Positions 23,849 to 33,900 of a stretch of 38,897 nt of DNA are shown here, one piece after another. The DNA comes from Planctomycetota bacterium (lineage in GTDB: Bacteria > Planctomycetota > Planctomycetia > Pirellulales > Pirellulaceae), in assembly GCA_024277285.1 (NCBI GenBank), contig JAJRVM010000191.1:1-38897 (forward strand), in the 5' to 3' direction. The notes under the pieces are model-generated. The model saw only the letters and a program-made list of their open reading frames with translations. It was not told where the DNA came from and did no database searches. Position 1 is the stretch's first letter, and each line of letters begins with the position of its first letter. Both the position numbers and the translations under genes were made by a program.

Positions 23849-25309
23849 ATGCCAAAAAATTTCTTGAAAGACGTGAAGCAGGCCTATGACGTGATTGTCA
23901 TTGGCAGTGGCTTGGCCGGTTTGACGACGGCCAACGTGCTGGGCCGCGCTGGTTATGATGTGCTGTTGCTGGAACAACACTACAAGCTGGGGGGATTGGC
24001 GACCTGGTTCCGGCGTCCCGGCGGGCACATTTTCGACATCTCACTGCACGGTTTTCCGTACGGCATGATCAAGAGTTGCCGGCGGTATTGGTCTCAGAAG
24101 ATCGCCGATTCCATCGTCCAGCTAAAAAACATCCGGTTTGATAACCCGATGTTCTCGCTGACCACGCGATTCAACCGCCAGGACTTTACGCGACTGCTGG
24201 TCGAGCGGTTTGACATCGCCGCCGAAACGGTCGAGGATTTCTTCACCACCGTTCGGGCGATGAACTTCTACGATGATCAGTCGATGACGAACAAGGAGCT
24301 GTTCGAGAGGTTCTTTCCTGGCCGTGGCGACGTCGTACGGTTGTTGATGGAGCCCATTACCTATGCCAATGGCTCGACGTTAGAAGACCCCGCGATCACT
24401 TACGGAATTGTCTTTTCGAACTTTATGTCGAAAGGGGTGTTTACGTTCGAGGGAGGGACCGATCGGCTGGTCGAACTGATGCACCAGGAACTGCTCAGCA
24501 ATGGTGTTGACGTGGCCATACGGTCCGATGTCCAGAAGATCCTCGTGCAACATGGCAAGGTTCAAGGCGTTCGCGTGAATCAACGCGAGATCAAGGCGCC
24601 GGCCGTGATCTCTAATGCCAATCTGGTCGATACGGTGATGCGGTTGGTTGGGCCCGAAAAGTTTGACAAGCAGTTCATCGACCAGGCGCGCGAGGTGCGA
24701 TTGAATAACTCGAGCACGCAAGTCTATATGGGGCTGAACCCGGGTGAAGAGCTTGACGAATCGACCGGGGACTTGCTGTTCAGTTCGGTGGCGCCCGAGT
24801 TCGAGACCGACTTGCTGTTAAGTCGCGACATCACTAGTCGCACGTTCTCGTTCTACTACCCACGCACGCGACCGCAAAAGGAGCCCCGCTATCTGATCGT
24901 ATCGAGTACGAACGCGCGGTACGAGGACTGGGACAACCTGTCGCGTGACGAGTACGAGGCGAGTAAAGCCGAACTGGTCGAAACGACACTCAACGTGCTG
25001 GAAAAATACGTGCCGAACTGTCGCCAGCGAATCGACTATATTGAGGCGGCGACGCCGAAGTCGTTTGAGCACTATACCAAGCATCTTGGCGGTTCCAGTT
25101 TTGGGACGAAATTTGAAGGGTTGGGGATCAGCCGAGGTCTTCCCGATCAGATTCGGGGACTCTACCACGCCGGCAGCGTCGGGATTATCATGTCCGGTTG
25201 GCTCGGCGCCATCAACTATGGCGTGATCGTTGCCAATGATGTTGATGCCATGTTGACTCAGGCCGCCGATGCCAATACCGGTACCGCGCCGTCAATCACC
25301 CGCGAGTAG
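23849..25309 (+). CDS. CrtI/phytoene desaturase-like FAD oxidoreductase, second of a pair
   Basis: The 486-residue protein shares the fold of the preceding gene. It has [19 protein letters not shown], a [16 protein letters not shown] flavin loop and a C-terminal [18 protein letters not shown]. The two proteins differ widely, so they are paralogues with separate jobs, not a recent duplication. The start is the ATG at 23849 (MPKNFL), because the FAD motif follows at residue 13. A TTG at 23825 is in frame but poorly supported. The dehydratase gene follows after nine bases, which implies cotranscription. Confidence 0.88.
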   Translation: MPKNFLKDVKQAYDVIVIGSGLAGLTTANVLGRAGYDVLLLEQHYKLGGLATWFRRPGGHIFDISLHGFPYGMIKSCRRYWSQKIADSIVQLKNIRFDNPMFSLTTRFNRQDFTRLLVERFDIAAETVEDFFTTVRAMNFYDDQSMTNKELFERFFPGRGDVVRLLMEPITYANGSTLEDPAITYGIVFSNFMSKGVFTFEGGTDRLVELMHQELLSNGVDVAIRSDVQKILVQHGKVQGVRVNQREIKAPAVISNANLVDTVMRLVGPEKFDKQFIDQAREVRLNNSSTQVYMGLNPGEELDESTGDLLFSSVAPEFETDLLLSRDITSRTFSFYYPRTRPQKEPRYLIVSSTNARYEDWDNLSRDEYEASKAELVETTLNVLEKYVPNCRQRIDYIEAATPKSFEHYTKHLGGSSFGTKFEGLGISRGLPDQIRGLYHAGSVGIIMSGWLGAINYGVIVANDVDAMLTQAADANTGTAPSITRE

Positions 25310-25318
25310 ACAGACAGA

Positions 25319-25744
25319 ATGAACACGAATCCGATCCATGACGCGATTCCCCATCGAGCGCCGATGCTGCTGGTCGACGAGATCGTTCGGTGTGACGCGG
25401 ATCAGATCGTCTGCCGCAAGACCTTTCACAAGGACGAGTTCTTCTTCCAAGGTCACTACCCCAATTACCCCTTGGTGCCCGGTGTGATCTTGTGTGAATG
25501 TGCGATGCAGGCAGGCGGTATTTTGCTGGCGAAACGCCTGGGGGACGATGCGGCGGGTGTGCCGGTCGCCACGCGAATGGACCAGGTACGATTCCGGCGG
25601 ATGGTTCGGCCGGGCGAGACCATCGAGATCGAAGTCACGCTTCGCGATCAGGTCTCGCAGGCCTTCTACCTCGACGCGCGCGTGCGCTGCGAAGGCAAAG
25701 TCGCTGCTCGGCTCGAGTTTGCCTGTACACTGTCGAAGATGTGA
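25319..25744 (+). CDS. FabZ/FabA-like 3-hydroxyacyl-ACP dehydratase (hot-dog fold)
   Basis: The 141-residue protein carries the FabZ active-site segment as GHYPNYPLVPGVILCECAMQ. H46 and E60 are 14 apart, as in FabZ. The N-terminal DAIPHRAPMLLVDEI is the family's usual PHRxPFLLVD element. It dehydrates 3-hydroxyacyl-ACP to the trans-2-enoyl form. It starts nine bases after the CrtI-like gene, and its start lacks a good Shine-Dalgarno, so translational coupling is likely. A 267-base gap follows before the reductase. Confidence 0.92.
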   Translation: MNTNPIHDAIPHRAPMLLVDEIVRCDADQIVCRKTFHKDEFFFQGHYPNYPLVPGVILCECAMQAGGILLAKRLGDDAAGVPVATRMDQVRFRRMVRPGETIEIEVTLRDQVSQAFYLDARVRCEGKVAARLEFACTLSKM

Positions 25745-26011
25745 TGGGGACCGGTTTGCCCCCCGCCAACGCAAAGGCATGCCGGCGCAATCTCGCGGTG
25801 AGTAGCCACGTTGGGCGTTTGCAGCCGTTCATGGAAGGTGGGGCGCGAACCGCACCTCGGGTAGGAGACCGCTAATGGACACGAATACGCGCTAATCCAA
25901 AAATGCCTCTTCGTAGGAGACTCGCGTACGGCCCAACACGCTAGGCCTCTCACGATGGGCACCCATGGTGCACTGACGCAATAACACGATCATCGATTGA
26001 AGAAAAATATC

Positions 26012-26830
26012 ATGAGCGCTCCTGCCGACTTTCTGCAACTCGCGGACAAATCGTTTCTCATCTTTGGCGTGGCCAATCGCAAGAGTGTCGCCTATGCGAT
26101 TAGCCGTGTGTTGGAAGAAGCAGGGGCGCGAGTCGTCTATGTTGTGCGCGACGACGAGCAACGCGAGAAACTGAGTAAATTGCTTAAGGACCGCGAGTTG
26201 TTCGTGTGCGATGTCGAACGGGAGGAGGAGATCGAGGCGGCGCGCGACGCGATCGCTCGTTGCGGCCATTCCTTCCACGGCCTCGTGCATTCGATTGCGT
26301 TTGCTGACTATGAGGGCGCGGTGAAACCGTTTCATCAGACTTCGAAATCGCAGTTTTTGCGTGCCATCGATGTGTCCTGTTACTCGTTGTTGGCCATTTC
26401 GGATGCGTTCAAAGATCTGCTGGAGAAGGACGCGTCGGTTGTCACGATTTCCATTTCGACCACGCGAATGGCGAGCGAGAACTATGGGTTCATGGCTCCG
26501 GTCAAGGCGGCGTTGAACTCGTCGCTGGCGTTCCTGGCCAAATCGTTCAGTCGCTTTTCGGACGTTCGTTTCAATGCAGTGGCCGCGTCGCTGTTGAAGA
26601 CGTCTGCGTCTGCGGGCATTCCAGGCTATGTCGATGCTTACTTGTATGCCGAGCAAGTGATCCCGCGCAAACGCGCCTTGCAGACCCAAGAAGTTGCCAA
26701 CGTTGCCGCGTTCTTGCTCAGCCCACGCTCGTCTGGGATCAACGCGCAGGCCGTAGTCATTGACGCCGGTATGTCAATTAACTACTTCGACAACGAACTG
26801 GTTACCCGAGCGATGTCCGCCCCGGAGTGA
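26012..26830 (+). CDS. FabI-like enoyl-ACP reductase (SDR family)
   Basis: The 272-residue protein has the FabI-type nucleotide loop [24 protein letters not shown], and the catalytic Tyr-x6-Lys pair in [11 protein letters not shown] (Y158 and K165). FabI reduces trans-2-enoyl-ACP with NAD(P)H. The second active-site tyrosine of E. coli FabI (Y146) aligns with Ile148 here, so reaction or substrate may differ. The ATG at 26012 is used. An in-frame TTG at 25997 has no better ribosome site. It closes the KAS-ACP-CrtI-CrtI-FabZ series. Confidence 0.85.
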   Translation: MSAPADFLQLADKSFLIFGVANRKSVAYAISRVLEEAGARVVYVVRDDEQREKLSKLLKDRELFVCDVEREEEIEAARDAIARCGHSFHGLVHSIAFADYEGAVKPFHQTSKSQFLRAIDVSCYSLLAISDAFKDLLEKDASVVTISISTTRMASENYGFMAPVKAALNSSLAFLAKSFSRFSDVRFNAVAASLLKTSASAGIPGYVDAYLYAEQVIPRKRALQTQEVANVAAFLLSPRSSGINAQAVVIDAGMSINYFDNELVTRAMSAPE

Positions 26831-26845
26831 GTTGGGAGGTGTTGA

Positions 26846-27226
26846 ATGCCAGCTAACCCATACGAATCACCGAAGACCGAGCTTGGATGTTCAGGATCGC
26901 CGAGCTCCGATCGGAGCTCGGCACTTAGATCGGTTCGACTCGCGTGTCTGATCCTGCTGGTGCCAGCCCTTTTCAACTACCACGCATTTGATACACGTTT
27001 CGTGGAAGTTGGACGCATCGCGCCGGTCGTCGTGGTTTATCGTACGCTCAATCTGCTGGGTATCGCGATAAGTTACTCGCTTGTTTGGTTTTTCGCCTTG
27101 CCGGTGCTGGAACTGGTGGCGCGAACCCTGCACAAACTGTTCGCCCGTCATGTATCGCAGGATCGCTGGCTTGCCGTATTGCACGCCTGCAATAATCTCG
27201 CTGCAGCGTTGACCGTGGTGAAATGA
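26846..27226 (+). CDS. Small membrane protein with an N-terminal NPYESP motif
   Basis: The 126-residue protein starts MPANPYESP. An NPYxSP-type start is common on planctomycete membrane proteins of unknown function. Two hydrophobic segments follow (about residues 31-46, LACLILLVPALFNYHA, and about 70-92, LGIAISYSLVWFFALPVLELV). A strong GGGAGG lies nine bases before the ATG. It starts 15 bases after the FabI-like gene, so it may belong to the same transcript. Function unknown. Confidence 0.8.
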   Translation: MPANPYESPKTELGCSGSPSSDRSSALRSVRLACLILLVPALFNYHAFDTRFVEVGRIAPVVVVYRTLNLLGIAISYSLVWFFALPVLELVARTLHKLFARHVSQDRWLAVLHACNNLAAALTVVK

Positions 27227-27371
27227 CGAAAAGTCGAACCGAAGAAGGGATAGGGCCGCGTGCTGAGTTGTTTAGCCAGATGTCATTCCGGCTCACTTGG
27301 ACTTGGCGGCTCGAGTCACTCGGAACCTGGTTGAGTGGGTTGAAAAAGGTCGGAGTCTCAGGGAGCGAGAG

Positions 27372-27995
27372 ATGTATTGTCATCAATGTGGTGCGAAGGC
27401 GCACGGAGCCTTTTGTTCTGCTTGCGGCACGAAAGTGATCACTGCTAGTAGTGCTGTGGAGTCACCGCCGCTGGACTGGAGTAGCGAGATTCGATACGAG
27501 GTGCTTCTTCGCGTCCCGGAAGTGCGCGAGTTGATTGCGCGGTATGCTTCGCAGTCGACGACGCGTATGTCCGCGGATGAGTTTCTGGAGCTTTGTGACC
27601 ATGCAGTTGCTCCGCTTGTGGGCGTGTCGTTGGCCAAGATTGCTGCGATTGCGCAGCCCATCTATGCGACTCTTGGCGTTAAAACAGGCAAGATGCACAG
27701 AGAGCTACTGCCGGTACCTGCTGGTAGAGTGCTGGTTGCCACGATGTGCTCACTGGCCCGCCGTGGACGACGGATCAATAATGTCGAGCAAGGTGAGGAC
27801 GGGTGTTTGCTCAAGGCGGAACTCCCTTCGGACCTCTGGAGCGTCGCCGGTGAAATGCTTGTTACCATTGAGCGACAGGAGCAAGGTTCCATTGTCGAAG
27901 CCGCTACCGTTATCAAAGGTCAATTGTACGACTGGGGCAAGAGCGCCCGCGTGCTGAAGGAGTTCTTCGACGACATACGCGGCGGGGCTTTGTAG
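27372..27995 (+). CDS. Zinc-ribbon protein of unknown function
   Basis: The 207-residue product starts MYCHQCGAKAHGAFCSACG, a double-CxxC zinc ribbon of the kind that opens many small bacterial regulators. The remainder is mixed helix and strand with no membrane segment and no family I recognise. The ATG at 27372 has GGGAG seven bases upstream. The frame is open to 27297, but that extension has no Shine-Dalgarno. Last of the rightward run. Confidence 0.7.
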   Translation: MYCHQCGAKAHGAFCSACGTKVITASSAVESPPLDWSSEIRYEVLLRVPEVRELIARYASQSTTRMSADEFLELCDHAVAPLVGVSLAKIAAIAQPIYATLGVKTGKMHRELLPVPAGRVLVATMCSLARRGRRINNVEQGEDGCLLKAELPSDLWSVAGEMLVTIERQEQGSIVEAATVIKGQLYDWGKSARVLKEFFDDIRGGAL

Positions 27996-28626
27996 TGGCT
28001 CCCGCTACTTGATCGTCAAGCAATGGTTGCGATGGAACGGAGTCACTTTGTTTGGTTCATTTTGCGTTTATTCGCGTTGGAGTTGGATTCGGTGTACGCA
28101 TTTGCGAGGCAAAACAGGTCAACCGCTGCAAGGTCCCGACTTATCTGACCAAGTTTGTCCCGGACTAGGTGTCTGACAATTTGTGACCTCTGGCAATTTG
28201 GCTGAATTGCAGATTTGACGCCGTTTGGGAACACCAGCCAGTCCGGCCTCCCTGGGCGAACCGCTGTTGCAGAATATCCTCTGTCGATTGGGCATGAGGG
28301 GGCGCCGGCTGTTCAACAGCCGGTAACTGTTCATGGAGGACGTGACGCTTTTTCGCCCAAGCTTTCGCTCGATGAGCTCAAAGAATGGCAAACGGCCACC
28401 TGATCGGAAGACGTTCCACCGAGCGCTGTTTCTTGCCCGTAATTTTCTTTGCCCTTCTCTCCCGTGGCGCTCATGGACGTCGCGTCTGGTGGTGCTCCTT
28501 GGAGGGCAAAGAAAATGAAGGGCAAAAAGAACAGAACTGTCCATGTCCTTCTTGCCTGTGGCATTGCTGCCCTCGGCTGCTAGCTGCTTGCGCGCAGCAC
28601 CTTATCGGCTGGTCGCGAGACGAACG
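27996..28626. other. Repeat-bearing intergenic region
   Basis: 631 bases with no gene I can support. A leftward 141-codon frame (28119-28544) and a rightward frame cover it, but neither has a domain or ribosome site. At 28431-28457 the text TTGCCCGTAATTTTCTTTGC is nearly the same as one at about 15505-15533. The GGCAAAGAAAATGAAGGGCA string near 28505 is its inverse-type partner. Confidence 0.55.
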
Positions 28627-30426
28627 CTACTCAGGCGTTGTGCCGAGTGCCGATCGGGCTCGCTCGACGGCCGGTTTGGCCCAGGACTTGGGGCCGTAGA
28701 GCGCGACGATCCCGACGCGGATCGCGCGCGCGCGCTCGGGGTGCTCGGCGGCCAGTGATTCGGCCACGTCCAAACGCTGTTGGATCGCTTTCAGTTCGTT
28801 GGCAAACAGCTCATGTCCTTCAGTTTCCAGTGCTTGGAGCTGTTCACGAGTCAGTGCCAGACACCGCTGGTCTTCGTCACTGACTTCGGCACCGCCGTAC
28901 ACGTCCAGGATAGCTTTCAGTTGAGCGGCAGCAGCCAGCGGATCGGTACGGGCCAGCCGAGTTGCATCGATATAGACCCGTTGAACCGGTCCGAGCTCGT
29001 CGCGATTGGCGCGCGCCTGAGCCTGTCGTTCATAGCGTCGTTGCAGCCGATATAGTTCCAGTTCCTTACGCAGCGTTTGGACTTCGTCGAAGTGTTGTGC
29101 ATCGGGAAAGCGCGCGAGGTACTGGTCCATTTGCGTCTCGACATTGACCAGTGCTGCCGTTTCGTCCTGTTGGGCAACGGACATGATCTTGCGGTAGAGC
29201 GATTCGGCCGAAGCGGGCTGACTGAAGTACCAGACGGCAACGGCAATCAGGGCACCAGCGAGCAGCACAGGACCGAGTCTCAGCCATAGTGGCGGGCCGT
29301 CGTCCGGGGTGGTCAGCGAGGTCGCACGGCGCCGCGCCGCTTCGTCGAAGGTCGTAAAATGCGTGCTGTGCGGGTCCTCCGTCGGCTTCGATTCTTCGAC
29401 CGGGATTTGCGAGGCGGGCATGGCGACGGTGGGATTGCGATGCTGCTGAAGTCGATCGTCGGTTGAATTGGTGAATCGGTCGGGCGGTGCGACAACCCGT
29501 GTCTCGAGGTTGCCGGCCGTGACGGCGGGATCGTCGTCCGAAGCCAACTCGTATTCCTCGTCCTGAGCCAGGTCGAACTCATCCGAGTCGGCGGTGAGGC
29601 GAGTCTCCATGGACAGCGCGTAGTCCATCGCTTTGAGCCGATTTGCGACGGCCAACGCCGTGGCAATGCGTTTCGCCTGGTCTTTTTCAAGTAGTTGCGC
29701 AATGATCAGTTCGAACTCTTCAGGTACGTCGGAAACCAGCCGCCGAACCAGTGGCGCCTCCTCGTATCGAAGCTTATGAATCACTTCGGCGGCGGTTGTT
29801 GATGCGAAAGGCGGTCGACCGGCAAGCAGCGTAAACAACACGCTCCCCAGACTGTACAGATCGCTGCGGGCCGTCACGCCTTTCCCTTCACCCTGTTCGG
29901 GCGACATGTAGTCGGCCGTGCCAATCACCCCACCTGCCACGGTCAACTGTGTCATGCCATATAGCTTGGCGATCCCAAAGTCAGCTAGTTTGATTTGGTC
30001 GTCCGCCGTGTAGAGCAAGTTGGCTGGTTTGAGGTCGCGATGGATGATACCGCGATCATGAGCATGTTTGAGTGCCTGGCAGATCTGGACACCGATCCGA
30101 GTCACTTCACGCCACAGGAATCGGCGTGCGGCTTGTAGCTCTTGCTGGAGCGTGCGCCCTTCGACCATTTCCATCGCGTAGAATAGCTGACCATCTTGTT
30201 CGCCAAACCCGAGCAATTGGACAATGTTGGGATGTCTTAGCTTCTTGAGTGTCTCGACCTCGGTCGCAAAACGTTCACGGAAATTAGGATCGGCCGCCAA
30301 CGCCGGAGCTAGCACCTTAACAGCCGCCCGCTCTCCGGTCTGCTCGTCAACGCCCAGGAACACGCTGCCCATTCCACCGCTGCCCACTGTGCCTTCGATG
30401 ATATAGGGACCAAGTCGTTCAAACAT
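28627..30426 (-). CDS. Membrane-anchored serine/threonine protein kinase (Hanks type)
   Basis: The 599-residue protein has an N-terminal kinase domain (about 8-270): Gly-rich loop GTVGSGGMGSVFLG, AAVKVL lysine, catalytic loop IIHRDLKPANLL, DFGIAK and GTADYMSPEQ. All catalytic residues are present. An acidic linker follows, then one membrane helix (about 381-402, LGPVLLAGALIAVAVWY) and a helical C-terminal domain (about 405-599) rich in Gln, Arg and Leu, probably a coiled sensor or scaffold. The ATG at 30426 is used because the kinase domain begins eight residues later. Earlier frame codons have no support. No PASTA repeats or partner phosphatase is nearby. Confidence 0.93.
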   Translation of the reverse strand: MFERLGPYIIEGTVGSGGMGSVFLGVDEQTGERAAVKVLAPALAADPNFRERFATEVETLKKLRHPNIVQLLGFGEQDGQLFYAMEMVEGRTLQQELQAARRFLWREVTRIGVQICQALKHAHDRGIIHRDLKPANLLYTADDQIKLADFGIAKLYGMTQLTVAGGVIGTADYMSPEQGEGKGVTARSDLYSLGSVLFTLLAGRPPFASTTAAEVIHKLRYEEAPLVRRLVSDVPEEFELIIAQLLEKDQAKRIATALAVANRLKAMDYALSMETRLTADSDEFDLAQDEEYELASDDDPAVTAGNLETRVVAPPDRFTNSTDDRLQQHRNPTVAMPASQIPVEESKPTEDPHSTHFTTFDEAARRRATSLTTPDDGPPLWLRLGPVLLAGALIAVAVWYFSQPASAESLYRKIMSVAQQDETAALVNVETQMDQYLARFPDAQHFDEVQTLRKELELYRLQRRYERQAQARANRDELGPVQRVYIDATRLARTDPLAAAAQLKAILDVYGGAEVSDEDQRCLALTREQLQALETEGHELFANELKAIQQRLDVAESLAAEHPERARAIRVGIVALYGPKSWAKPAVERARSALGTTPE

Positions 30427-30942
30427 GAGTGAACCTGTATGGAGTGTGTTGGTAGAGTAGCTGCGGCCGTACCACAGTCTGATTATCGCGGTTGGACGCC
30501 GAGCGTAAAGCCTGATTATAGGTAATCGCGGCCGAATTCGGCGTCCAGCGCGGAGCCACCGCTCCACTTGCTACGTCGCTGTGGTGTGAGTTTTGATCGA
30601 TGTCGCAAAAGGATTTGCCATGCAAGTGCGTGGCAGAGCGGCGAGCCGGCGCATGGCAACGGCCAGGTGGTCGGAAAACAGGGTTTTCGTGTTGGCGCCG
30701 TACGAATGGGACGCGTTTTCAGCTGAACGCTGTTGTCGCCGCTGTGTACACTGGCTCCGTTCGCCGTTGAGAGGCTGGGCTGGCTTTCGGCTTTCGTCAT
30801 TCCGGCTTTCTTCGTCATTCGTCATGGGCATTTCGTCATTTACAAAAAAACGCGATCGTGAAGTGGCGATGTCCAGCCATGCTCTCAAAAAGTGCTCCTG
30901 TCGGGGCTCTTCTTCGAGACACGAGACGTTTGGATGTCCAAA
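30427..30942. other. Intergenic region with inverted repeat and GACGAA-type repeat text
   Basis: 516 bases with no supported gene. TTGGACGCCGA (30492-30502) and TCGGCGTCCA (30538-30547) form an inverted repeat, and both arms lie near a GATTATCGCGG/GGTAATCGCGG direct repeat. Between about 30785 and 30840 the text TTCGTCATTC recurs three to four times (minus strand GAATGACGAA), giving the phrase MTNDEESRNDESRK on the minus strand. I take it as repeat sequence, not a gene. The frames across it have no ribosome site. Confidence 0.6.
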
Positions 30943-33900
30943 CTAACGAAAATCACGCGCGTGGACCTTTACCGTGCCAAGGAGCGTGGAGAGGTCTTCC
31001 AGGCGTTGGACGATCACGTGGATCACCGAATCCTTGCACTCGATATGGCCATGTGCCAGCCAGGCGGAACTGCGTCGCGCGACTTGATAGTAACGTTGCC
31101 ACGTTGCCTGATGGACCAGTAAGTTGGCGGTGCCCGTTTCATCTTCAAGCGTGACGAAAGTGATTCCCTTAGCCGTACTGGGGCGCTGGCGCAGCAGTAC
31201 AAGTCCTGCCACACGCACGCGGCGTTTGCTCTGGAAGTGCTTCAACTGCTCGGCGGTTACTACGTTCAACTGCTGCAGAGCGTCACGATGAAACGCGATG
31301 GGGTGAGCACGCAAGGAAAGGCCAACGGTCAGGTAGTCAGCGAATACCTCTTCTTGGTCGGTCAGTGTTGGAAGCTGAGCGAGCGGTTCGTCTTCGGGGG
31401 CAAGCTTCTGAAACAAAGGAAGCTGCTGAGCGGTCTTGTCTTGCGCCAGTGCTTCCCACAAGGCGTTGCGACGATCACGGTTTAATGATCGAAACACGTC
31501 CGCCTTGGACAATCGCATTACCATAACTCGGCTCAGTGCGGTGCGGTGAGTGAAATCGGCTAGCGAGCGGAACGGCCCCGCCGATTGTGCTCGCTCGATA
31601 GCCATTGCTGCCGATTGCGGGAGCCCACTGATCATGCGAAACCCAAGTCGCAGGGAATGGGGATGCGATGGCATCGTGGCGTCTGTCGGCCGTTGGCGAT
31701 GTTGTTCAGATTCAGCACGATGCGCCGTGCCATGCCCTTCTAAAGTGTCGTGGCTCTCTAAAGTACAGTCCCAGCAACTGGCATTAACGTCGACCGGCAG
31801 CACGGTGACGCCATGTTGGCGAGCGTCGCGTACCAGTTGGGCTGGAGCGTAGAATCCCATCGGCTGGCTGTTGATCAACGCGGCGGCGAACGCGGCGGGA
31901 TAGTAGTGTTTGAGCCATGCCGAGACATAGACCAGCAACGCGAAGCTGGCCGCATGCGATTCGGGAAAGCCATACTCGCCAAAACCGCGTATTTGGCGGA
32001 ACACTTGTTGAGCGAACTCGGCACTGAGCCCTCGTTCACGCATACCATCGAGCAGCTTGTCGCGAAATCGCTCGATCACTCCTGGCCGCCGCCACGCCCC
32101 CATAGCGCGGCGCAGTTGATCGGCTTCGCCCGGTGTGAATCCGGCTGCTACCACCGCCAATCGCATTGCCTGCTCCTGGAACAGTGGCACTCCAAGCGTT
32201 TTCTTGAGCACCGTTTCAATCTCGGGGCTCGGGTAAATCACCGGCTCTTCACCCGCGCGGCGCCGCAAATAAGGATGGACCATGTTGCCTTGGATCGGGC
32301 CAGGCCGAACAATCGCCACCTCAATCACTAAATCATAGTAGCAACGCGGTTTGAGCCGTGGCAACATGCTCATCTGCGCACGGCTTTCAATCTGAAACAC
32401 GCCCATCGTATCGGCACGGCAGATCATGTCGTAGATGCGCGAATCATCTTGCGGAACAGTGGCCAGCGTCAAGGAGCGTTCCGCATGCCGTTCGATCATG
32501 TCGAAACAGCGGTGGATGGCGCTCAGCATCCCCAATGCCAGGCAATCGACTTTTAATAACCCCAATGTATCGAGGTCATCCTTGTCCCATTGAATCACGG
32601 TACGATCTGCCATGGCGGCGTTTTCGATCGGTACCAATTCGCACAGCGGCCCCTGTGTCATTACCATGCCGCCGACATGTTGGGAAAGGTGGCGTGGGAA
32701 CCCGATTAGTTCGTCGACGAGGTAGATCAGGCGACGCCCCGTTTCCGAATAAGGGTCAATTCCCACTTGCTCGCACCGCTGAGCTAACTGTGTATCGGTA
32801 CCATGGCCGTCCACTTGTTTGGCCAAGGCATCAACGCGGTCGAGCGACAGCCCCAAAGCCTTACCGACGTCGCGAATGGCCGAGCGGCTGCGATAGGTAA
32901 TCACCACTCCCGTCATCCCGGCTCGTTCGCGACCATATTTGTCATACAAATATTGCAATACCTCTTCGCGCCGCTCGTGTTCAAAATCGACGTCGATATC
33001 GGGTGCTTCGTTCCGCTCGCGACTCAAAAAACGCTCGAACAACACATCCACGTGCTGAGGATCGACCGAGGTGATTCCCAGGCAGTAACAGACGGCCGAA
33101 TTGGCGGCGCTGCCGCGCCCTTGGCAGAGGATAGCGCGGCGCCGCGCGAATCGGACCAGGTCCCACACCGTCAGGAAATAAGCTTCGTAATGTAACTCCT
33201 CGATCAATACCAACTCGTGTTCCACCAACGAACGCACTTTGTTCGGCAGGCCTCGCGGATAGCGCCGGTGAGCTCCCTTCCAGGCAAGGTGCGTCAGATA
33301 CTCGAACGGCGTCATGCCGCGTGGCGCAAGTTCCTCAGGGTACTCGTAACGGAGCTCGTCTAATGAAAAGTTGCAGCGATCAGCCACTTCCTGTGTACGC
33401 CACAAGGCGTCAGGAACCTCGGCAAACGTGTTGGCAATCTCGTCCAACGTATGCAGGTGCCGATGCGCGTTTGGCTGTAGTCGGTCGCCTGCTGCGGGAA
33501 CGGTTGTGCCGTGCCGGACCGCCGTGATCACGTCGTGTAACGGCATGCGCGACGGGCGGTGGTAGAGCACATTGCCAGATGCCAGTAGCGGTATGTGGCT
33601 CGCCCGAGAACGCGTGATCACGTTGTGCAAGTCGCGTTGATCATCGGGTCCGCGATGCAATGCCACCAGCAAATAGCCACGCTTGCCGAATAATTCGCGA
33701 AACGTGCCGAGTGTATTACGTGCCAAGACCGCTGGGATCTCGTGCCCATCTGGCATTGTGGCCGGTAACGCATTCGGCAACGCAGCTGTGGCACGCGGGT
33801 AGGTAACCAGTCCCGCCAAAAGACCTTCTGCATGGTCGGCGATATCATCCCAAGCTAGCGCGCAGTGACCCTTCACGGCGCGGCGACGTCCAACCGTGAG

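Noticed and set aside
25892..26689. Leftward 265-codon frame
   Set aside because: Antisense shadow of the FabI-like gene.
28119..28544. Leftward 141-codon frame
   Set aside because: Repeat-bearing intergenic text without a ribosome site or domain.
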